A stretch of DNA of 64,000 nt, taken from assembly GCA_903828595.1 (NCBI GenBank), contig CAIKMS010000008.1, positions 1 to 64,000 on the forward strand. Reading direction: 5' to 3'. Positions 24,926 through 33,185 of the stretch are shown in pieces; positions within the stretch are counted from its first letter, which is position 1, and each line of letters begins with the position of its first letter. The position numbers and the translations under genes were made by a program. A model generated the notes under the pieces. It saw only the letters and a program-made list of their open reading frames with translations. It searched no databases and was not told where the DNA came from. Origin of the DNA: an uncultured Pseudomonadota bacterium (lineage in GTDB: Bacteria; Pseudomonadota; Gammaproteobacteria; Steroidobacterales; Steroidobacteraceae).

Positions 24926-27109
24926 GTGAAAAAGTTGAAAATGGCATTGAGTCTGCGGCTGGTCTTGCTGCTGAAGTTAGGTCTGGGCACCACGGGTGCG
25001 TTCGCGCAAAGTGCAGCACCTGTGTCGTCCGGTGCGGCAGAAACGATCGAAGTTCGCGCCAATAAGCTCAGCGTTGAGACAAAAATTGATCGCAAAGTCT
25101 ACGTGGTGGCAGACGATGCGCAAAGTAGCTTTGGTACCGCTAGCGATATTCTCAATGTCATTCCGTCCGTGGATGTGGATGCTGACGGTGCGGTGTCGTT
25201 GCGCGGCGATGGGCATGTGCTCATCTTAATTGACGGCAAGCCATCCACTCAGTTTCAAGGTTCGGCGGCCGGTGAAAACCTACGGGCCCTGTCGTCAGCT
25301 GACATTGAACGTATCGAGGTACTCACCACGCCACCCCCGCAATTTAAAGCGCAGGGTGCGGCCGGCGTGATCAATATCGTTACTCGTAAGCACCATAACG
25401 CTGGAGTCTCCGGCCGCGTTCAAGGTAGCCTGGGCAACTTAGGACGTTACACCACAGGTTCTTCGATCACTTACGGCGCTGATCAAGGCGCGGTCACGCT
25501 CACCGCCGGTTTTCGTCACGATCTGCGCGAGCGTCGCGTGGAGTCCTTCCTTATCGCGCCGGATTCTGGCTCGGGTCAGGTGCTAAGCAGTCATAGCGGA
25601 TTTACCGAGCGTCTGGGCAGAGAAGTGCCCAGTGTGGGATTGTCCGGGGACTATGCGTTAAGCGAGAGTCAGTCCGTCAATGGCTCGGCGAGCTGGACTA
25701 AGCGCGGCGGATTACGTACCTACACGCAACAAAACCAAAGCAGTGATGCTAATGGCGTGCTTGTCAGTTCAACGGGCCGATTATCCAGTGGGCATGATCC
25801 GGAGAATGACTACGATATAGCCGGTACATTCGCACAGAAATTAGCCAGGCCTGGGGAGGCGTTAGAGTTTTCGCTGCATCGCTCGATCTCACATCAACGC
25901 GAGACCTACGATTACACCAATCAGTCGTTTTTGCCGCCTGCGCCCGATGCGCGAAGTAACCTGGCCTTTAATGAAGACCATGGGATTGTCGAGGCCGGTT
26001 TGGATTACGTCTTGCCGTTGGGCAAAGTGGCCACGGTTAAATTCGGCTACGGCTTAGAGCGTGATGATTACGGCTTCACCAATCGGGGAGCTACTGTTGA
26101 TCCTGTGACGGGTGATGAAATGATCAACCCGTCACTCACCAACGATTTTCATGATCAACAAACAATTCACTCAGGTTACGGCAGTTATCAGGCGGTTACG
26201 GGTGGGTTTACCTGGTTGGGCGGGCTGCGTACCGAGTGGACGCAAAACGAGGCGTTGTTAGTTACGACTAACACGCGAAATGAGCAGCGCTAGTTCAATG
26301 TGTTCCCGAGTCTGCATATGGATTACGCGCTGACCCAGCACACCACCCTGTCCTTAGGGGCTAGTCGGCGTATTACCCGTCCGGAGCCCGAGGCGCTAAA
26401 TCCGTATATTGATCATGAATACGCGCCGAATCTCAATTCAGGCAATCCCTATTTAAAGCCGCAAATTACCCAGTCCTTTGACTTAGGCTTTGAAGTCGAG
26501 CAACCGATAATGACTTATCAGCTGACCGGCTACTATCGGCGTAATACCAACAGCGTGACCAACGTAGTGACCTATCTGGGTTCAGGGGAATCGTTGAGCA
26601 CGCTGGCTAACTTGCCGCGCAATGATTCGGCTGGGGTGGAGTTCTCTGCCAACGGGCGCGTGCAGCGCTGGCTGTCGTACGGACTGAGTGGGAACGCGTT
26701 CTACACACAGATTGATGCCACCCAGTTGGGCAGTCCGGGCTTGCGATCCACTAACGGGGTGAACCTAAAAGCCAAATTGGATTTTCAGTTAACGGCCGTG
26801 GATTCGCTGCAGGTCGCGATCGTGCGTACCGACAAAAGACTCACGGCGCAAGGCTCGGTTCGTGCGATCAATCTGCTGAATTTAGGCTACAAACGTCCGC
26901 TGACACCGACGTTAGCCTTAGTCGCCACGCTAACCGATGCGCTCAACGGACAGCACTTCGAACGAGAAGTCAGCACACCTGAGCTTACTCAGACCTACCA
27001 GCGCCGCGCCACAGGACAGGTGGGCTTTTTGGGTCTGGTCTACACGTTTGGTGCTAAGAAGAAGACCAAAGACGCGGGTTTTGAATACGATCTGGGCAGC
27101 GCTAAGTAA
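24926..27109 (+). pseudogene. TonB-dependent receptor interrupted by one in-frame TAG
   Basis: A GTG at 24926 opens a receptor with a signal peptide, a plug domain (VLILIDGKPSTQF, ADIERIEVLTTPPPQFKAQG then AAGVINIVTRK) and a barrel of the OMP_b-brl_3 type. The frame stops at TAG 26291-26293 after RNEQR and continues in the same frame with FNVFPSLHMDYALTQHTTLS and RRITRPEPEALNPYIDHEYA, which is the conserved middle of this family, to the stop at 27107-27109. The full product would be about 727 residues, a normal length. A single CAG-to-TAG change would explain it. It may be a recent pseudogene, a suppressed stop or a sequencing error. The 3' end overlaps the convergent UDG gene by 70 bases. 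Confidence 0.8.
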
Positions 27110-27708
27110 GAGACCTGCGAAGTCACTCGTCCGTCAGTTCGCTGACGCAGCTGCGGCAGCACATCGGTTTCAAACCACGCGTTCTTTTTTAACCAGATGT
27201 TGTTACGCGGACTGGGATGAGGCAGCGGCAGTTGGCTGGGCCAATAGTCGCGCCAGGCGCGCACGGTATCGGTGAGGTTGGTTTTTTGCTGTAAGCCTAA
27301 GTGCCAGGACTGCGCGTATTGACCGATCACTAGCGTCAGCCTGACGTTCACCATTAAGGACAGCAGGCGAGCACGCCAAGCGGGGGCGCACTCTGGACGC
27401 GGGGGGTTGTCGCCCGACGCACCGGTGCCTGGAAAGCAAAAACCCATGGGCAGAATCGCTATTTGCCGCGGGTCATAAAAGGTGGCTTGGCTGACTCCCA
27501 TCCAGTCACGCAATCGCGCACCACTGGCATCTTGAAAAGGCACGCCGCTGTCGTGGACTTTACTGCCAGGGGCCTGGCCGGCGATTAAGATGCGGGCCTG
27601 CGTATCGACCTGCACAATCGGCCGCGGCCCTAAAGGCAGGTGTGCTGCACACAACTGGCAGGCGCGCACTTGGGTGAGCAGGTCAGTTAAGCCTAGCGTG
27701 GTGCGCAT
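27040..27708 (-). CDS. Uracil-DNA glycosylase family protein
   Basis: The product of 222 residues belongs to the UDG superfamily (COG1573-like). The N-terminal CQLCAAHLPLGPRPIVQ segment is followed by ARILIAGQAPGSKVHDSGVP, the motif-1 loop that positions water, then FCFPGTGASGDNPPRPECAP and the motif-2 LPHPSPRNNIWLKKNAWFET. The Cys residues could bind a 4Fe-4S cluster as in family 4/5 UDGs, but only one CxxC is obvious. The ATG at 27708 (MRTTLGLTDLL) is chosen because homologous proteins start there; upstream codons overlap the next gene. The C-terminal 20 residues extend into the TonB gene. Confidence 0.8.
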   Translation of the reverse strand: MRTTLGLTDLLTQVRACQLCAAHLPLGPRPIVQVDTQARILIAGQAPGSKVHDSGVPFQDASGARLRDWMGVSQATFYDPRQIAILPMGFCFPGTGASGDNPPRPECAPAWRARLLSLMVNVRLTLVIGQYAQSWHLGLQQKTNLTDTVRAWRDYWPSQLPLPHPSPRNNIWLKKNAWFETDVLPQLRQRTDGRVTSQVSYLALPRSYSKPASLVFFLAPNV

Positions 27709-27832
27709 ACCGATTTTGCTTTCGCCGATGGGTGATCCAAGCCAGATAATCGGCGCCCAACGATGCTCAAAGCGCGGTGCGTTAGCCCGCTGCCCAATGC
27801 ACGGCGGTTGCGGCAAACGGCCGCACTGGCGG

Positions 27833-28564
27833 TTACGGTTGGATGCGCTGGCATTCTTGCGCCGCCATGCGACCCCACGCACGGCGCAGCAGCGACGGCT
27901 GGTTGGCGTCCTGAAACAGCGTTAAGCGCCCGTCCGTATAAGTGATCGTATCGGTGGCCGTCTGAGGGCCTTGCGACTGGCGCTTTAGAACCCGTTCACT
28001 GCCATCGTTTAAGGTCACGTATGCAGCGCCAGCTTCCAAGGCGATGTGCAGCGTGTCTTCACCACAGCGAAAGACTTCAGCCGGACCCGGTGAGATGCCG
28101 CGATAGTCGCTAGCCTCAGGGGCCGCAACGGTTTGTTGTCTGAGCGTCAATGAATGCGTCTTGCCACCGGTGAGGATTAGCGCTTCATCGGTGCTGAAGC
28201 GAAGTTTCTTCGCCTGCTGCAGGCTTTTTAGCAAGCGATCTTCGAGATCCATCAGCGCCGGCGTGCACATCATTCGGGTGCTGATCAACGGTCCAACTTT
28301 TACCTTCTGGCCGGTAACGGTAAACGCCCCGGAGTATCGGTTGCAGCCGCTGAAACCGCTGATGCGGCCGGGCTGCGTGAAATCAAGGGTTAAATGCGCG
28401 TTATCAATGACGCCACGCCGATCGATATCTTCGATTAACCACGTGCCTTTCAGGTCGGCCAGTGATAGCGCGGCCTGCGCGACCGGACTTGCTAAGAAAG
28501 CCAAGGCCGCGATAGCAACCCAGCTTACTTGCCGGTTATTTCGTCGGATGACGGCGAGGTTCAT
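27833..28564 (-). CDS. META and MliC domain protein, exported
   Basis: The 243-residue protein has a signal peptide (VSWVAIAALAFLASPVAQAA), a META (HslJ-like) domain with LKGTWLIEDIDRRGVIDNAH then PGRISGFSGCNRYSGAFTVT and STRMMCTPALMDLEDRLLKS, and a C-terminal MliC-like domain (PAEVFRCGEDTLHIALEAGA, YVTLNDGSERVLKRQ). HslJ-type proteins relate to novobiocin and heat stress; MliC domains inhibit c-type lysozyme. The fusion suggests periplasmic stress or lysozyme protection. It lies upstream of the UDG gene on the same strand. Confidence 0.82.
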   Translation of the reverse strand: MNLAVIRRNNRQVSWVAIAALAFLASPVAQAALSLADLKGTWLIEDIDRRGVIDNAHLTLDFTQPGRISGFSGCNRYSGAFTVTGQKVKVGPLISTRMMCTPALMDLEDRLLKSLQQAKKLRFSTDEALILTGGKTHSLTLRQQTVAAPEASDYRGISPGPAEVFRCGEDTLHIALEAGAAYVTLNDGSERVLKRQSQGPQTATDTITYTDGRLTLFQDANQPSLLRRAWGRMAAQECQRIQP

Positions 28565-28658
28565 CAGGTGGAGCTCCTTAATAAAGTGCGCTCGGACTTG
28601 GCTTGCGAGGCGCTTTTAAATTATCACGTTATGTAAGCGCCATCGGCCCGTTGGGTAG

Positions 28659-28690
28659 CGACCTAACTCGACCTAACTCGACCTAAGGCG
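28659..28690. repeat. Short tandem repeat, 10-bp period
   Basis: CGACCTAACT repeats two and a half to three times, the last unit changing to CGACCTAAGG. It lies in the gap between the META gene and the CTERM-like gene. It could be a slippage-prone spacer; no function is evident. Confidence 0.6.
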
Positions 28691-28896
28691 ACCCAGCCAA
28701 CCCCGAACGACGTAGTGCGACCCGGGGTGAGCGTCAGAAAAAAACCGGATCCGCGCACCGGCGTCATGACCCGTACACGGCGCTGACATAATGCGGGCGT
28801 AGCGTCTTGTATGACAAATAAGTGCCAGCGCGTGAACACACACACTACCGTTGAGCACGACTGAACTATAACGACGATTGAGCTGGGGAACACACA

Positions 28897-29574
28897 ATGC
28901 AACACAAAACACCGCTCACGGTTCGCCGTGGGCCAGGCGCGCTTGCCCTAGGCTTGGCGCTGGTCTTTATCGGCGAGTCGGCTTTCGCCTCGTCTGTCAC
29001 TAACCTAAACGGGTCTGGATCTTTATCGGTGAACACCCAGTTTTTGGGTTCGCCCAATGGCAACGTTCTATCGGCTGCCGGAACTGGCATCCTTGATGCC
29101 CTGCAAGTCCCTGGAAACTACAGCTTTTCTGACTCTTTTTCTGGGTCACAGAGCTATCCACTCACCGGGACCTCCGGTTCGGGCAGCTACAGCTTTCAAG
29201 ACAGCTACCAATTTAGCCTACCGACTCCTGCCAATGGCAGCGTGGTAACGGTTTCCATCGACTACGCATCGTTACTGAATATCAGTAACCTGCAGTTCCG
29301 GGTATACGAGTCGGCCTCCTCGACGGATCCAGCGACCTTAGGCGCCGTGCCCGCGGCCAGTCGACTGGTGGCCTGGACAACCAGTAACTCCGCCACCTTC
29401 ACTAACGCCGTCTCCGGCACTTACTTCTTGGATGTGGCCGGTACCGCGACAGGTTCCGCGGGCGGAGCCTATGCAGGAGCCTTGATATTGCAGCCAGTGC
29501 CGGTGCCTACGGCGGGCATGCTGCTGGGTTCGGTTATTCCGTTGCTGCTATTCGTGCGGCGCCGAAGCGTTTGA
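28897..29574 (+). CDS. Secreted protein with a VPxPA-CTERM-like anchor
   Basis: The 225-residue protein has an N-terminal signal peptide (LALGLALVFIGESAFAS), a Ser/Gly-rich strand-forming body and a C-terminal tripartite tail: VPVPTAG, a hydrophobic helix (MLLGSVIPLLLFV) and RRR. This matches the layout of PEP-CTERM and VPxPA-CTERM sorting signals, which are processed by exosortases and usually belong to exopolysaccharide or biofilm matrix systems. No exosortase gene is present in the window. The gene is single and followed by a hairpin. Confidence 0.7.
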   Translation: MQHKTPLTVRRGPGALALGLALVFIGESAFASSVTNLNGSGSLSVNTQFLGSPNGNVLSAAGTGILDALQVPGNYSFSDSFSGSQSYPLTGTSGSGSYSFQDSYQFSLPTPANGSVVTVSIDYASLLNISNLQFRVYESASSTDPATLGAVPAASRLVAWTTSNSATFTNAVSGTYFLDVAGTATGSAGGAYAGALILQPVPVPTAGMLLGSVIPLLLFVRRRSV

Positions 29575-29605
29575 CGCACCGCTAAGGGCTTAAGGTTCTA
29601 AGCCG

Positions 29606-29627
29606 GCGGCGCGTAGTAACGCGCCGC
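29606..29627. terminator. Hairpin between convergent genes
   Basis: GCGGCGCG and CGCGCCGC pair around TAGTAA. It follows the stop of the CTERM-like gene by 31 bases and precedes the stop of the convergent amidohydrolase. No clear T-tract, so Rho-independent termination is only probable. Confidence 0.55.
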
Positions 29628-29669
29628 TTAAACCAAGCGCCCTTAGCCCATCCGGGCAGGGCGCCCGTC

Positions 29670-31457
29670 TTAGGGCTGGGGCCCGTGGACCGCCTTACCT
29701 GCAAACAAAGTCCAAATGACTCGTGTGTCTTTAAGATCAGCAACCGGCACGGTTAAGACATCCCGATCCACCAGAACCAAATCGGCCTGCTTGCCGGTGG
29801 CGATCGTGCCGATATGATCGAGTTGGTCTAACACTTGGGCTGAGTTTCGCGTGTAGGCATACAGCATGGCTTCACGCGGCATCCGCTGCGAGGCATCCAA
29901 TACGCCTTCAGGACCGCTGCGGGTTTCTGCCTGAGCAATCGCCTCAAACGGATTGGCGGTAGACACGGGCCAGTCGCTGGCACCGGCGATGGTGGCCCCG
30001 GACTCCAATAAAGAGCGTGCCGGATACAGGCGGGCATGGATCGCCGGATCAATGTAAGGCTTTAACTCCTCGTTCGTGCTGGGGTCGGAGGTCGCCCACA
30101 ATAATTGCAGAGCGGCGTTGACACGATACTGCGCAAAGCGTGGGACATCGGCGACGTCTACGAACTGCAAATGGGTCATGGTGTGCGGCGCGCGACCGGA
30201 AGGATTGGCATTACGTGCCGCTGCAAACGCATCCAAGGACTGCTTGACGGCTAAATCACCGATCGCATGAATGTGCACGGTCATGCCACGACGGTCGGCC
30301 TCTACCACCAGATCGTTAAAATGCGCGGCATCAAAAAGCACCGGCGTGGATTTGCCGGTGTTGAGGTAAGGCTTGGTTAACGCGGCCGTCTGCGATGGGT
30401 ACTCGACCACGCCGTCCGCGAAGACCTTAGGTCCAGGGATCTTTAAGTTAGGCACATCCGAGTAGAGTTTTTGCAGCGCTTCAACCACATCTAACTGCTG
30501 GTTGCCGTCAGCGGGTTTGATCACCGGGTAGGCGACGACATGGCCACTGAGCTCATGGCGTTTGGCCAATTCACGGTAGATCGGCAAGGCGCCCGGGTCG
30601 TCCACGCTGATGGGGATATCGCCGCCCACCACACCGGTCACGGCAGCGTCTAACCAGCCGGTGATGCCTAAGGCATTGAGATACTGCACGCCGGCGCGCC
30701 CGAACTTAAGCATCGTGTCATCGGCAGCCGGTGGGATGCTGATTCGTACCTGGGTAAGGCCCACGTCCACCACAAACCCGTTGGGCGTGAAGCTGGCATC
30801 AAAACCGTAGTAAGCCCGTTGTGCGGGCGTGAGTTTGCGTAAGTACGCCGGCGTAATACCCGCACGGCTGCGGGCCTTCTTGTTAGCCCAACCGGTGTGT
30901 CCATCCGAGCCGTAGAGCACCACGGGCACGTTGGCAAAGCGACCGCTGCTTAACTGAGCATCAATTTGTGCCGCATGCGACCAGTAGCTTAAGTCCAAAC
31001 CGTTAACGATCACCGTATCGCCCAGAAGGCTTGATTTGGCGTCCATTGTTTGCCCAACAAACTGGACCAGACTGTCAATCGATCCACTGGTGTCGGTGAA
31101 GTTGGCTAAGGTCAGTACGGCGCCACCGCCTAAGACCTTGCGAGTGCCGATGGGATGGGCGTGCGAATCAATCATTCCCGGCATGAGAAAGTGGCCACCC
31201 AGATCCACGCGTCGTGCGCCGGTTCCGGCGGTTTTTTCAACCTCAGCCTGTGAACCCACGGCAATAATTTTATCACCCCGGATGGCAACGGCCTCGGCGT
31301 AGGGCGCACTGGGCTCAGCGGTGAAGACGTGCCCGTTATAAAACAGCAGGGTCGAATCACTGGCCGTCTGAGCATAGGCTAAAGGCGTGCTGGCGATCAC
31401 CGACAGCACTAAGCCACGAGCCAGCTGCGTAAGTTTGTTGTTCAGCGTCTGCTTCAT
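29670..31457 (-). CDS. Exported YtcJ-like metal-dependent amidohydrolase
   Basis: The protein of about 595 residues has a signal peptide (LARGLVLSVIASTPLAYAQ) and an amidohydrolase TIM barrel. DSHAHPIG carries the HxH metal ligands, VHIHAIGDLAVKQSLDAFAA and THLQFVDVADVPRF carry further metal-binding His, and ASDWPVSTANPFEAIAQAET gives the catalytic Asp. This is the YtcJ/EXE2-like group, often annotated as amidohydrolase 3. A Lys for a carbamylated bridge is uncertain. The start at 31457 (MKQTLNNKL) is chosen because it gives the signal peptide; upstream codons do not look native. Confidence 0.85.
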   Translation of the reverse strand: MKQTLNNKLTQLARGLVLSVIASTPLAYAQTASDSTLLFYNGHVFTAEPSAPYAEAVAIRGDKIIAVGSQAEVEKTAGTGARRVDLGGHFLMPGMIDSHAHPIGTRKVLGGGAVLTLANFTDTSGSIDSLVQFVGQTMDAKSSLLGDTVIVNGLDLSYWSHAAQIDAQLSSGRFANVPVVLYGSDGHTGWANKKARSRAGITPAYLRKLTPAQRAYYGFDASFTPNGFVVDVGLTQVRISIPPAADDTMLKFGRAGVQYLNALGITGWLDAAVTGVVGGDIPISVDDPGALPIYRELAKRHELSGHVVAYPVIKPADGNQQLDVVEALQKLYSDVPNLKIPGPKVFADGVVEYPSQTAALTKPYLNTGKSTPVLFDAAHFNDLVVEADRRGMTVHIHAIGDLAVKQSLDAFAAARNANPSGRAPHTMTHLQFVDVADVPRFAQYRVNAALQLLWATSDPSTNEELKPYIDPAIHARLYPARSLLESGATIAGASDWPVSTANPFEAIAQAETRSGPEGVLDASQRMPREAMLYAYTRNSAQVLDQLDHIGTIATGKQADLVLVDRDVLTVPVADLKDTRVIWTLFAGKAVHGPQP

Positions 31458-31669
31458 GAGGGCGCGCACCTTTTTACTGTATGTCTCAAGAATGAGGGCG
31501 CAGCATACGGGCAGACGGTGCTCAGGGTCTAGACGCCGTACGGCACACAGACTCCCCCGCATTGAGGCATAGCTGCCGTAAGCTGCCTTTGTTGCGTCGC
31601 AAGAGTAAACCGGCAGGTCGCGAATCTTAAGGCTCGTGCTTATTCAAGCCCAGCCGTTTGAGGCTTTGG

Positions 31670-32152
31670 CTACGGGTCGTGCCGTATGCTCATCCCGGTT
31701 GCCGCCAGACGCTCGTAAAGATCGGGCAGACGCCCATCGGGCGATGCGCCTACCGCGCAGATCTGGTTTGAGTAAGGGCGGCCGTTTTCCTGTACCCAAA
31801 GGTACTGCCTTTCAACGGCAGGCCGGCCGCCCACAAAGTGAGCGACGATGTAGGTTTGATCACCGCGCGTAAAGGCGATGCCCCGGGTTTGTGCGCTGGG
31901 CAAGTTCTGCGCGTACAAAGACACCGTTCCCGCGCCCTGAGTTTCGGGCAGTTCCCAATCGAGTTTCTTCGCCGTGCCCAGCCGCAGCTTTAAACCACTC
32001 TCACCCTCACAAAGCGTCAGCGTGCGTCCGTTTTTTTTTAAATAGCAGGACCAGCGTTGGGTGTCCGGGCTCTTACACAGGCTCTGGGCAACTGCAGGGC
32101 CGGCGGCGAGGCTTACCCATAGACAGACAGGAAGGATGAACCGGTTTTTCAT
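31670..32152 (-). CDS. Small exported protein of unknown function
   Basis: The 160-residue protein has a signal peptide (FILPVCLWVSLAAGPAVAQS) and a beta-rich body (WSCYLKKNGRTLTLCEGES, YIVAHFVGGRPAVERQYLW). Four Cys suggest disulfides in the periplasm. I do not recognise a named family. Its ATG overlaps the stop of the DUF4893 gene (ATGA), so it is the second gene of a two-gene operon and probably works with it. Confidence 0.65.
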   Translation of the reverse strand: MKNRFILPVCLWVSLAAGPAVAQSLCKSPDTQRWSCYLKKNGRTLTLCEGESGLKLRLGTAKKLDWELPETQGAGTVSLYAQNLPSAQTRGIAFTRGDQTYIVAHFVGGRPAVERQYLWVQENGRPYSNQICAVGASPDGRLPDLYERLAATGMSIRHDP

Positions 32153-32805
32153 GGGGCAGTCTCGCGAGTCAGATCCAAAATTTCAAAGTCCGCCTCGTAG
32201 GTCGGCCGCGGAAACTCAAGCCTTAAATGATCGGGCTTTGTGCGTACTACCCGGGCCACCTGATCGCGCTGCGCATCGCGCCCGTAGGGCACCGCTTTTT
32301 GCCCCGTGACGGTCAGCACGCCCCAGTAAATCGCGTGGCGCTCATCCTGAATCACTAAGCGGCCGGCGGTGCGCTGCGAGCCGTTGATCTTTGCCAGCCT
32401 GTAGCCCTGGCCGTCGGCCACGATCTCGCACTGAAACGGGCGATAGACGGCTAGTGCGAGCGTACCGCCGAGTTTGAAGGAACGACACGCCCAGCGACCT
32501 CGCAGGTCCGCTGCCTTGAAGGGTAGCTCATCCCCCGCCAAGGCTTGCTCTAACAGACGCCAATCGTCGCTGGCGCCGGAACTGCGGGCTTGCTGAAGGG
32601 CCTGTCGGCGGTTGTCCTCAAACTGCGCTAGACGTGCTTGATCAGCGGGCGTTAACGGCGGGGCAGCCCGCAAGGCGCGCGTCTGATCGGCATAAGCTGC
32701 CTGGGGCTCGATAAGCGCACCGAGTGACAGGCATAAAACGAGCGACAGCCATAAAAAAAGCGTGGGCCCTATGCCGTGGCCTGCTCGTAGAAAAAGCCGA
32801 GTCAT
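32149..32805 (-). CDS. DUF4893 domain exported protein
   Basis: The product of about 218 residues has a hydrophobic leader (GPTLFLWLSLVLCLSLGALI) and a DUF4893 domain: LTPADQARLAQFEDNRRQAL, ADLRGRWACRSFKLGGTLAL with YRPFQCEIVADGQGYRLAKI and LVIQDERHAIYWGVLTVTG. The family has no known function. The start is set at ATG 32805 (MTRLFLRAGHG), since an upstream ATG at 32862 adds 19 residues before the leader. It is the first gene of a two-gene operon. Confidence 0.72.
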   Translation of the reverse strand: MTRLFLRAGHGIGPTLFLWLSLVLCLSLGALIEPQAAYADQTRALRAAPPLTPADQARLAQFEDNRRQALQQARSSGASDDWRLLEQALAGDELPFKAADLRGRWACRSFKLGGTLALAVYRPFQCEIVADGQGYRLAKINGSQRTAGRLVIQDERHAIYWGVLTVTGQKAVPYGRDAQRDQVARVVRTKPDHLRLEFPRPTYEADFEILDLTRETAP

Positions 32806-32862
32806 CGCACGCCTAGGCACGCGCTTCGGGTGAAAGGACAGGGCAGGATCACTTTGTCTCAT

Positions 32863-33185
32863 GCCGCGATGTTATGGCACGAGGTTCAGACTGACCAGCC
32901 CCAGTAAACTCGATCGCGTAGCGTGTAGTCAGGGCGAGTCAGGGTGCAATAAGCGCGTGCTAGGATCCCTCAAAAGGTTAAACCGTTGAGCCCACCCATA
33001 CGTCTTATTGACAATAGATAGCGCTTAAAAAATAAGTAGCGCTACCTAACTTGATAAACGCCCTGAGCCAGGGCCTTTGAGTGAGCTTTGCTAGCTTTAA
33101 GGTCAAGCTCAGACAGGCTCTAACGTAAGAGGGTAGCCAGGCGCCGGCCTTTAGATTTGAAGAATGCGTTAGTCCTTAGGTTTAA
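32863..33185. other. Divergent intergenic region
   Basis: A 323-base gap between the DUF4893 gene and the GT41 gene. AT-rich patches such as TTGACAATAGATAGCG near 33008 could hold promoter elements. No gene, hairpin or repeat of note was seen. Confidence 0.4.
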
